Shown here: positions 1 to 6,347 of the stretch, piece by piece
How the letters are laid out: every line of letters begins with the position of its first letter
Position numbering within the stretch: the stretch's first letter is position 1
Source: JALHOQ01 sp038144835
GTDB lineage: Bacteria; Bdellovibrionota; Bdellovibrionia; Bdellovibrionales; UBA1609
NCBI GenBank assembly: GCA_038144835.1
Contig: JAYQON010000106.1
Location: forward strand, 1 to 10,467
Direction: 5' to 3'
DNA: 10,467 bases
Position numbers and translations under genes: made by a program
Notes under the pieces: generated by a model
Seen by the model: the letters and a program-made list of their open reading frames with translations, nothing else
Told to the model about the DNA's origin: nothing
Databases searched by the model: none

Positions 1-101
1 GCATAAAACCATCCCCTCCGTTGATTCCGTTTCAGCCTATGTGCAATCAGAAGGTTTGTATATTCGGCGGGTTGGGATTCAGGGCTTAAGTCAGTGGTCA
101 T
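1..101 (-). CDS. Probable HD-domain phosphohydrolase, N-terminal fragment (runs off left edge)
   Basis: A minus-strand frame opens at an ATG at 99-101 and stays open to the left edge, giving about 33 residues beginning MTTDLSPESQPAEYTNLL. It then reads LIAHRLKRNQRRGWFY. The pattern RLKR-x(3)-R-x-GW resembles the opening helix of YfbR-like or HD-family nucleotide phosphohydrolases, where a similar RLK..RxGW segment precedes the metal-binding HD motifs. Those motifs would lie outside the window, so the assignment rests on this short stretch only. The Shine-Dalgarno support is poor: an AGG sits only 3 nt from the ATG. A plus-strand frame across the same bases (2-109) is also open but its peptide resembles nothing I recognise. 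The gene diverges from the HAD gene at 213. Confidence 0.45.
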   Translation of the reverse strand, partial: MTTDLSPESQPAEYTNLLIAHRLKRNQRRGWFY

Positions 102-212
102 GTACCTAAATGGAGGTTCAGCACCGACAAAATTAAGTTCCTGTTATTTTTTTAAGCAATGGAAATCTACCCTACGATTGCGGCTGAACCTATAAAATGC
201 TAAACACCCTCC

Positions 213-1055
213 ATGCGTTACATATTGGTGTGGCTCACATTCTTATTCTTGTCTTTTCCGGTCTATCCTGCAACCGACAGTCCTCCCGTCGTCATTCATG
301 CAATTACCCGCCTGATTCCTAGATTTCAGCCACGCTTTGCAGAGCTTCGCTCCGGAGACCTTCTCATTCTTGACCTAGACAATACTGTTTTTCGAGAGCA
401 ACAGCTTCTGGGGACGGACGAGTGGTATGAGCATGCATTGAATCAACTCACCCAAAAGGGTATGAGCCGAAAGCAAGCCTCGCAACATTTAGGACCCGTC
501 AACAAGGCCATCAAGTCTGTTTCCAAGATGCGACTGATGGAAGAAGGCCTTCCCGAAGTGCTGCGCGAACTGCAATCTCGGAGAATTCATGTTCTAGGGT
601 TAACATCCCGACATCCTCAACTGTCAGAAACAACAATCCTGCATCTTAAAGAACTGGGAATCGATTTTCACGTCAGTGGTTTTCCCGAAGTCTCCGCTCA
701 ATCGGTTCCAGGCCTACATAATGCATTTTTATTTACAAATGGTATCGCCTTCACTGATGGAGCTCCCAAAGGAATGGTGTTGCGGTTTTTGCTCGATGAG
801 GCAAAGGTGCGCCCTCAACAAGTTATTGCCGTCGATGATCGCATCCATCACATCCACAGCTTCGTGGAGAGTCTTCTCGATATGGGTATTGGCGGTCACG
901 TAGTTCATTATTTAAAGGTCAGAGAAGAACCCATGTTTGCGCCTGCAATTGCCGATCTTCAGCATTCAGTCTTCAATGCAAGTGGTCACTTGCTGTCTGA
1001 TGAGCAAGCCCAGAAGCTTCTAGAATGCCAAGCCTCTTTAACGGGCCAGTTTTGA
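213..1055 (+). CDS. Exported HAD-superfamily protein, DUF2608-like
   Basis: This 280-aa protein has an N-terminal signal peptide (residues 1-20, hydrophobic core then VYPA) and all four HAD-fold signatures. Motif I is DLDNT (nucleophile D54, acid D56), motif II is T131 in LGLTSRHP, motif III is K186 in GAPKG, and motif IV is D208-D209 in VIAVDDR. The arrangement, with WYEHAL shortly after motif I, matches the DUF2608 family of predicted secreted HAD-like proteins. With the catalytic residues intact, phosphatase or related phosphotransfer activity in the periplasm or outside the cell is likely. The substrate is unknown. The ATG at 213 is chosen because it begins a proper signal peptide. No Shine-Dalgarno is visible before it, and a TATAAA box at 191-196 with no clear -35 would leave only a very short leader. 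Its stop lies 2 bp from the stop of the convergent DTW gene, so no terminator fits between them. Confidence 0.8.
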   Translation: MRYILVWLTFLFLSFPVYPATDSPPVVIHAITRLIPRFQPRFAELRSGDLLILDLDNTVFREQQLLGTDEWYEHALNQLTQKGMSRKQASQHLGPVNKAIKSVSKMRLMEEGLPEVLRELQSRRIHVLGLTSRHPQLSETTILHLKELGIDFHVSGFPEVSAQSVPGLHNAFLFTNGIAFTDGAPKGMVLRFLLDEAKVRPQQVIAVDDRIHHIHSFVESLLDMGIGGHVVHYLKVREEPMFAPAIADLQHSVFNASGHLLSDEQAQKLLECQASLTGQF

Positions 1056-1057
1056 AA

Positions 1058-1660
1058 TTAACCTAACTGAATTCCCCGTCCATCTAGGGTTGCCCTGAGT
1101 TTGGCTTGATAAAGTATACTCAGGCTTTCGCCCACTTTTGCACCTTCCAGGATAGCGAGCGCGGAAGCAATAGCTTCAAGTGTAGAGAAGCCCGTTGCGA
1201 AGTGTTCTTTGCGCAAATGATGTGTCGCTAGATTATGGTGACTGACCTTGACGCGCGGAATATGTTTCAATTCAGGATGACGAGTATTAATTTTACTCGC
1301 CTGCCGCCAATTGCCATCAGAGACTATCAACTGAACGGGCTTAGTTGGCTTAATAGTATCCAGCTCAAGAGCATCCTCGGTTGGATAGAGGATGTAACTT
1401 TCATATTCAGCCGATAGAAGATCCGACAGATTGACAGCTCCCGAAATGGCGCCCCGCACACGCATCACAGAATTTGCCAGAGAAAATAAGGCTAGTCGTC
1501 CGCTGTTGGTGGTGCGCTTAAGTTCCTTAGCGTGAATAACCAAAGCAATCCTGGTCTTTAAATTTAGTCTCGGCAGCAAAGTGCAAATACAACGCTCCAA
1601 ATGCAGACCGCATATAGTGCAAGGATTTTGCGTCTTTCGCTTTCTAAAAGGTCTATTCAA
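1058..1660 (-). CDS. DTW-domain tRNA-uridine aminocarboxypropyltransferase (TapT/YfiP family)
   Basis: This 200-aa cytoplasmic protein shows the DTW-domain layout. A probable zinc site CxxC-x6-CxC (C14, C17, C24, C26) comes first. An H43..E46..R49-TTNSGR segment follows, then the name-giving motif as DGNW (115-118), and finally a C-terminal STLEA (159-163). Family members such as E. coli YfiP (TapT) transfer the aminocarboxypropyl group of SAM to uridine in the tRNA variable loop (acp3U47). In this copy the usual T of D-x-T-W is N117. The start is a TTG at 1658-1660, because no ATG occurs in frame before the zinc site and a GGGA lies 8 nt upstream. The TTG lies inside the end of truC, an 8-nt overlap that implies translational coupling. 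The two enzymes form a tRNA modification operon. Confidence 0.85.
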   Translation of the reverse strand: MNRPFRKRKTQNPCTICGLHLERCICTLLPRLNLKTRIALVIHAKELKRTTNSGRLALFSLANSVMRVRGAISGAVNLSDLLSAEYESYILYPTEDALELDTIKPTKPVQLIVSDGNWRQASKINTRHPELKHIPRVKVSHHNLATHHLRKEHFATGFSTLEAIASALAILEGAKVGESLSILYQAKLRATLDGRGIQLG

Positions 1661-2381
1661 TTTTTGTTTCCCATCCGAGCCTTTGAATCACTCCACTGAA
1701 ATCCTCCGCTAGAGGGGCTAGCACACGCAAGAGTTTATCGCTCTTTGGGTGAACAAAGGACACCTCAACACAAGCTAAAAATAGGCGTCGAGTGTTGAAT
1801 AATTCACGAAAGAACCGATTGTGCTTACCACTACCATAGGCCACATCGCCAATAATGGGATGACCGAGATGATGCAGGTGCCTGCGAATTTGATGCTTAC
1901 GGCCCGTCAGAGGTTGTGCGCCAACCAAAGAGTACCGCGAGGTAGGATACTTATCTACTCTCACGGGAAATTCATAACTATCTAACGTAGAAACTATGGT
2001 GATGGCAGACTGAGGCGGCTTATTTTTTCGAGCCATGGCATCGGATTTCGCATCCAATTTTTCTTTGAGAGCGTAATTCAACCTAACTTCTTTCGGCGGA
2101 ATCCCACGCACGATCGCCAAATATTTTTTTATAACCTGCCCTTCTGCAAATTTCTTGGACAGAGCTCGCGCGACCTCAGAGGATAGGGCAAAAATTAATG
2201 CTCCCGATGTTGCTCGATCCAATCGATGGACTGGGTACACGGTCATACCAACCTGGTCGCGCACAGTTTGTAGGGCGAATTCCCTGGCACTCCGATCGAT
2301 AGCGCTACGATGCACCAATAGTCCAGAGGGCTTGTTCACCACAATCAAATGGGCGTCCTGGTACAAAATAGGCAAAGGCAT
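1653..2381 (-). CDS. truC: tRNA pseudouridine(65) synthase TruC
   Basis: This RluA-family pseudouridine synthase converts U65 in the T-stem of certain tRNAs to pseudouridine. From the ATG at 2379-2381 it is 242 aa, against about 260 for the E. coli enzyme. The N-terminus reads ILYQDAHLIVVNKPSG and then LVHRS, as in TruC. The catalytic aspartate is D55 in HRLDRATSG. A GRKHQIRRHLHHLGHPIIGD block followed by GKHNRFF separates TruC from RluA, RluC and RluD. No S4 domain is present, as expected for TruC. A TTG three codons upstream (2388-2390) is an alternative start giving 245 aa. The ATG is preferred because it aligns with the known N-terminus, although neither has a good Shine-Dalgarno. A weak promoter match (TTGGCT, 16 bp, TAGTGT) lies upstream in the 157-bp gap shared with the divergent helicase gene. 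The gene overlaps the downstream DTW gene by 8 nt. Confidence 0.92.
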   Translation of the reverse strand: MPLPILYQDAHLIVVNKPSGLLVHRSAIDRSAREFALQTVRDQVGMTVYPVHRLDRATSGALIFALSSEVARALSKKFAEGQVIKKYLAIVRGIPPKEVRLNYALKEKLDAKSDAMARKNKPPQSAITIVSTLDSYEFPVRVDKYPTSRYSLVGAQPLTGRKHQIRRHLHHLGHPIIGDVAYGSGKHNRFFRELFNTRRLFLACVEVSFVHPKSDKLLRVLAPLAEDFSGVIQRLGWETKIE

Positions 2382-2538
2382 TGGGATCAAATACCCGTAA
2401 TCAAAGCTTTATGCATTTGTTCTCGCGACACACTAGACAATCTGGTAAATAAGCCAAAAAACAGTTATTCCTGATGTTTAATGTGGCGCATTAGCTATTT
2501 TCAAGGCATACACATAGGCCCAAACGAAAGCGGTCAAA

Positions 2539-4020
2539 TTGGAATCATTTAACGAATTGAACCTGAATCCTTGCCTAAAACGCGCTATTAGCGAAATGGG
2601 CTTCACTCAACCCAGCCCAATCCAAGCCCAAGCGCTGCCGATTCTGCTTGGACCGAAGACTGACCTGATCGGTCTTGCGGCCACAGGTACCGGCAAGACG
2701 GCCGCATTTACGCTCCCCCTCCTTGAGAAGATCGATCCGGATAAAAAGGCTATTCAAGCTATAATTTTATGTCCCACTCGCGAGCTCTGCCTCCAGGTCA
2801 CCGACCAGGTCAACTTGATCGGAAAATACATGAAGGTCGACGCACTCGCCATTTATGGAGGCAGCAGCTATGAGCAGCAGTTTCGCGGACTCAAACGCTC
2901 GCCCGCAGTCGTGGTTGGCACTCCCGGGCGAGTCATTGATCATCTCGAGCGTGGAACTCTGAAACTTGATGAAGTAGAGATCGTGGTTTTGGATGAAGCC
3001 GACGAGATGATCTCAATGGGATTTCGGGAAGCTATTGAAACTATTTTATCCTCAGTCCCAACCGAACACAGCTTGAAGTGGCTATTTTCGGCAACAATGA
3101 GTTCATCGGTTCGTCGGGTGGCTGATGAGTTTTTAAAAAACCCCAAGTTAGTTCAAGTCAATCGCACTGAAATGCTTTCGAATACGATTGAACAAATTTT
3201 TTACGTCACTGCTGAAGCCAATAAGCCAGAAGTTCTATGCAAGCTCATTGATCAAGCCGATGAATTTTATGGAATTATTTTTTGCCAAACCAAAGTTCTT
3301 GTTGCCAATTTAACGGCCTATCTTATTGATCGTGGATACAAGGCTGATTGCCTTCATGGTGATTTGTCGCAGAGTGCACGCGAGACGGCCATGCAGGCAT
3401 TTCGTGACCGGCGCAAACAGATTATGGTGTGCACCGATGTGGCTGCGCGCGGCCTTGATGTCAAAGATGTCACTCACGTGATCAACTACTCTCTTCCGCG
3501 CGAACTCGATAGCTACGTTCATCGCATTGGTCGAACAGGTCGTTCTGGGAAGAACGGCATTGCCATGAGTCTGGTTACCAAGTCACACTTCCATTTGCTG
3601 CAAAAAATCGAGCGGATGACAAAAAGCAAATTTAAGGAAGGTGTAATACCCTCCCGCCGCACCATCGGCATGAAAAAAATCAATCAAATGTTGGTTCCTT
3701 TTACCGAACAACAAGACTTTGTACGCGCTATTGAACTGATGGATCAATCTTGGAAAGATACAATCAGCAAAATGACTAGCGAAGAAGTCGCCGCACGTTT
3801 TATGGCTCTACTTTTTCCCTACGTTTTTAGTGAAAAACAACAAGCAAAAATGGCCCGCAGCGAAGATGCAAACAAGGAGCGTAGGCAAAGCGACAGAGGT
3901 CGAAGTGAGTCAGCCGATCAGAAAAAACGGCACGGCCGAGACCAAGGTGGCAAACCTAAACGAAAGTTCGGCCGCAATCGTAGTCGTAGCGGCAACCACC
4001 CTCCACGCCGTACACACTGA
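2539..4020 (+). CDS. DEAD-box ATP-dependent RNA helicase (DeaD/CsdA/DbpA-like)
   Basis: This 493-aa RNA helicase has a complete core. It carries the Q motif (F4, Q29), motif I ATGTGKT (K53), Ia PTREL (79-83), Ib TPGR (128-131), II DEAD (152-155), III SAT (184-186), IV IIFCQTK (246-252), V ARGLDV (303-308) and VI HRIGRTGR (328-335). It would unwind short RNA duplexes in ribosome assembly, mRNA decay or cold adaptation. After the core comes a helical segment (about 370-430) resembling the CsdA dimerisation region. A strongly basic, low-complexity tail (about 440-493, rich in R, K and S) follows in place of the RRM-like domain of DeaD and DbpA. The start is TTG, because a TAG stop lies in frame at 2515-2517 and the Q-motif phenylalanine is only residue 4. 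The Shine-Dalgarno is weak. The leader may be long, within the 157-bp gap after truC, but no convincing promoter was found. Confidence 0.93.
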   Translation: MESFNELNLNPCLKRAISEMGFTQPSPIQAQALPILLGPKTDLIGLAATGTGKTAAFTLPLLEKIDPDKKAIQAIILCPTRELCLQVTDQVNLIGKYMKVDALAIYGGSSYEQQFRGLKRSPAVVVGTPGRVIDHLERGTLKLDEVEIVVLDEADEMISMGFREAIETILSSVPTEHSLKWLFSATMSSSVRRVADEFLKNPKLVQVNRTEMLSNTIEQIFYVTAEANKPEVLCKLIDQADEFYGIIFCQTKVLVANLTAYLIDRGYKADCLHGDLSQSARETAMQAFRDRRKQIMVCTDVAARGLDVKDVTHVINYSLPRELDSYVHRIGRTGRSGKNGIAMSLVTKSHFHLLQKIERMTKSKFKEGVIPSRRTIGMKKINQMLVPFTEQQDFVRAIELMDQSWKDTISKMTSEEVAARFMALLFPYVFSEKQQAKMARSEDANKERRQSDRGRSESADQKKRHGRDQGGKPKRKFGRNRSRSGNHPPRRTH

Positions 4021-4053
4021 TGCTCACGGCACGATGGGTGTGAGTTCTAAATC

Positions 4054-4530
4054 TCATAAGCAGTTTGTATACTCCATCAGAGAGTGTCTACCCTCAATCG
4101 CGCGTTTTATTTTATAGGCAGATAATTTGGGTCGATTGTGATCAAAATTCGCAATCATTCTTAGGATTTCCAGATGCCGAGGAACATCAAGCTTTCGCAA
4201 GTCCATTTGATCGACAAAGACCATTTGATGCTTTGTTAAAGTGGCAACAGATGCATCAAAGATTTCTTTGAAATACAAACCAACATCAGGCTGATTCGCG
4301 AACTTCTCAAAGTCATCCATTTTTCCAACTGCACTCTTCCAATGTTGCCATAACGGATGGTCGTCTCCCTTAAAAGCAAATGTCACAAGTTTGGATTTTT
4401 GATCAACATTTTTTAAAAACCAATCAGATAAAGGCTTAGTACCAATCAAATGCATTTCACATTCTGCCGCGAAGACCTGCACTTGAAAAAAAATTAAAAT
4501 TAGGAAAAAAAATAATTTACCCTGAGTCAT
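4054..4530 (-). CDS. Exported hypothetical protein, 158 aa
   Basis: I do not recognise this protein. It begins with a clear signal peptide: K5, then a very hydrophobic FFFLILIFF stretch and VFA at residues 19-21, giving probable signal peptidase I cleavage near A21. The mature part (about 137 aa) is soluble, helical-looking and rich in charged residues. It has two cysteines, C24 and C157, near its two ends, which could form a disulfide in the periplasm. C24 is preceded by Glu and so is not a lipobox. The ATG at 4528-4530 is chosen over a longer reading to 4584 because it starts the signal peptide and forms an ATGA overlap with the stop of the upstream 548-aa gene. That coupling suggests the two products act together in fixed ratio. 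It converges with the helicase gene across 33 bp. Confidence 0.75.
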   Translation of the reverse strand: MTQGKLFFFLILIFFQVQVFAAECEMHLIGTKPLSDWFLKNVDQKSKLVTFAFKGDDHPLWQHWKSAVGKMDDFEKFANQPDVGLYFKEIFDASVATLTKHQMVFVDQMDLRKLDVPRHLEILRMIANFDHNRPKLSAYKIKRAIEGRHSLMEYTNCL

Positions 4531-6173
4531 GGAGCAATCTCGTTCATTTTTTGACAAGATACTTCTTCGGACCAAGGAAACCATTTTGATACTATTACCT
4601 TTTCTTTCCAGGGTCGAAAGGTCATTAATTGATGATAACCATCTTTTGACTGCTGCTGTATCTGTACTAAATCGGCAACTGATCGAGCCTGTGTCAATAC
4701 CGTGATCTTTTGCAGATACCTATAAAGTCTAAGTAAGGATTCCATACTTTCATATTTATGCTTTTCAAGTTTTTCAGGATTTGACTGCAACGAAGATAAA
4801 CGCAAAAAATCTGACCACTCATATATGTACCCTGCAAAGCGACCAAAATCCCAGTTCAAAACTGATTGACGCCAGATTCCAGAGAAGCTTGAACGGTAGA
4901 CCTCACCTTTTTCATGCAGAACTTGATTAAAAACGCCGAAAACAAATCCACTAAATAAACTTTCAAACATGGTTGCTTGAAGGTACCGAATACGCATTGG
5001 TGCTTTTGGATTAAAAATAATTTCAACTTCCTTCAAAAGCTCTTCAACTTGCTTGTAATTTCTCGAGTCAAACTCCTCTGCCAACCCCTGCCGAACTTCA
5101 TCAAAAGGTTGGGCGTACAATTCAGTCAATTTTTTAGGCGCTGGTTGAATCGGCTTTGCCACAGTATTTTCTACTTTTAAAAGTGATCTTTGCAGAATAT
5201 TTTCTTGTATCGCCAAAACCCAAAGCACCTGATCCGAAAGAATATTGTCCATTACGGATGTTCCACGCAGGAAGGACGAGTGACCTCGTTTTCGCCCTTT
5301 CAGGAGAAGATACCTTTTCATTCGAGCACCCATTGCATTAGATTTTTTTAGATTAGCCTGACCGCGCTTAACAATTTTTTTTACCCACTTTGCACGTTTA
5401 CCTTCATTTGCCCACCCCCACCAGCGATTGGGCCCTTCTAAATCAACCTCCTTCAGTGCAGAAGGATCTACTTCCACAGGACCCGTAACAAAGGTCGCTC
5501 GGCTCTGAGCTCTCCGTACACTAGCACTAACAAAACCCATCCGAATTAAGCTCCCCATGCGAGAAGCTTCATATCGAGGAGACCAACTAAAAATTCGACT
5601 GGCCGACTGCATATGACGAGAACCAAAAATGATCATGGCGTCTATCAGATTACAGACAATATGTACGCCTCCGCCTCCCATCATTTTAGATAGAACCGTC
5701 TCTGCCACTTCACTTGTGGCCTTAGCCACAAGGGCCACCTTTCCCAGACGAGCCCCCAGGCCAGCCGTGCCAATAGAGATATGTTCAATGCTCTCCATCA
5801 GTGGCATCTTAATTTTAGTATCAAACGCTGTTTTAGCTATGTGATCCTCAGCTAATTGATTGAACTGTTCTTCTGAGAACTGAAAACAACGATCGCAATC
5901 CTTTTGTATTTCCTGATAATAAACGCGGATCCAGCCGCGTACCAATTGCCAAAATGGGCCATTCAAATGCACGTAATGGTTACCAATTTTTACAAGGGCT
6001 TGACTAACATCTGGATCTTCATTGGCAATATGAGAACTCAAGTTGGCTATTTCAAGCATCAGAGAAGCCAGGGCTTCGATCTCTTTCTGATCTACTTCAT
6101 CATGAGCCAGAGCAACTCCGGGAACGAATTGTAAGAAAAATATCAAAACACAGTTAAGAGAAAATGAACGCAT
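4527..6173 (-). CDS. Exported hypothetical protein, 548 aa, with glycine-rich hydrophobic segment
   Basis: I do not recognise this family. The N-terminus is a signal peptide (residues 1-23, ending VALA). The mature protein looks mostly helical. Visible landmarks are a CxxC (C93-D-R-C96), and a small-residue and glycine-rich amphipathic to hydrophobic segment at about 132-184. That segment includes GTAGLGARLG, a GGGG run at 166-169 and IVCNLIDAMIIF. A strongly basic stretch at about 195-305 follows, then a Trp/Tyr-rich, helical C-terminal half (about 310-548). The hydrophobic segment could be a buried helical hairpin or a membrane-inserting region; this is inference. No catalytic motif was found. 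The ATG at 6171-6173 is preferred to a TTG at 6201-6203 because it sits directly before the signal peptide. The gene heads a two-gene operon (ATGA overlap with the 158-aa gene) and diverges from the ankyrin lipoprotein operon. A weak promoter match (TTGAAT, 18 bp, TTTACT) lies upstream. Confidence 0.78.
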   Translation of the reverse strand: MRSFSLNCVLIFFLQFVPGVALAHDEVDQKEIEALASLMLEIANLSSHIANEDPDVSQALVKIGNHYVHLNGPFWQLVRGWIRVYYQEIQKDCDRCFQFSEEQFNQLAEDHIAKTAFDTKIKMPLMESIEHISIGTAGLGARLGKVALVAKATSEVAETVLSKMMGGGGVHIVCNLIDAMIIFGSRHMQSASRIFSWSPRYEASRMGSLIRMGFVSASVRRAQSRATFVTGPVEVDPSALKEVDLEGPNRWWGWANEGKRAKWVKKIVKRGQANLKKSNAMGARMKRYLLLKGRKRGHSSFLRGTSVMDNILSDQVLWVLAIQENILQRSLLKVENTVAKPIQPAPKKLTELYAQPFDEVRQGLAEEFDSRNYKQVEELLKEVEIIFNPKAPMRIRYLQATMFESLFSGFVFGVFNQVLHEKGEVYRSSFSGIWRQSVLNWDFGRFAGYIYEWSDFLRLSSLQSNPEKLEKHKYESMESLLRLYRYLQKITVLTQARSVADLVQIQQQSKDGYHQLMTFRPWKEKVIVSKWFPWSEEVSCQKMNEIAP

Positions 6174-6333
6174 GGAATGTGCTTCGCACTTGCTCAGCGA
6201 CAAAGTAAAGGGAGGTTTTTAAATGCAATTCAATTGAAAACTCGAAGCCGATTTGGATTTGCCGACGCATCTCAATTAACTTTCGATTAGAACTCAATCT
6301 GGACAGAAGCGCACATACATGTCAGTAGACCGT

Positions 6334-6340
6334 AAAAAGG
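6334..6340 (+). promoter_or_regulatory. Ribosome binding site of the ankyrin lipoprotein gene
   Basis: AAAAAGG lies 7 nt before the ATG at 6348, which supports that start and the lipoprotein signal peptide it begins. No convincing -35/-10 pair was found in the 174-bp divergent gap upstream. Confidence 0.6.
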
Positions 6341-6347
6341 CAGATTC

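Noticed and set aside
2..109. Plus-strand open frame of 35 codons running in from the left edge and ending at a TAA
   Set aside because: The minus-strand frame over the same bases has an ATG and a recognisable RLKR..RGW segment, while the plus-strand peptide matches nothing I know. Only one of the two is likely real.
4023..4044. CTCAC/GTGAG inverted repeat after the helicase gene as a terminator
   Set aside because: The stem is only 5 bp with a 12-nt loop and no T-tract on either strand. Too weak to call.
3830..4117. Plus-strand 95-codon frame overlapping the end of the helicase gene
   Set aside because: It lies almost wholly within the Arg/Lys/Ser-rich tail codons in another frame, has low-complexity sequence and no Shine-Dalgarno. 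It is a shadow of that composition.
4531..4584. Upstream extension of the 158-aa exported protein
   Set aside because: It would overlap the preceding gene by 58 nt and bury the signal peptide behind 18 charged residues.
6171..6203. TTG start at 6201-6203 for the 548-aa exported protein
   Set aside because: It adds ten mostly polar residues before a signal peptide that begins naturally at the ATG at 6171-6173.
6218..6258. Possible flagellar sigma-28 type promoter (TAAA then GCCGATTT)
   Set aside because: The gap between the elements is about 23 bp where about 15 is expected, and the -10 match is incomplete.
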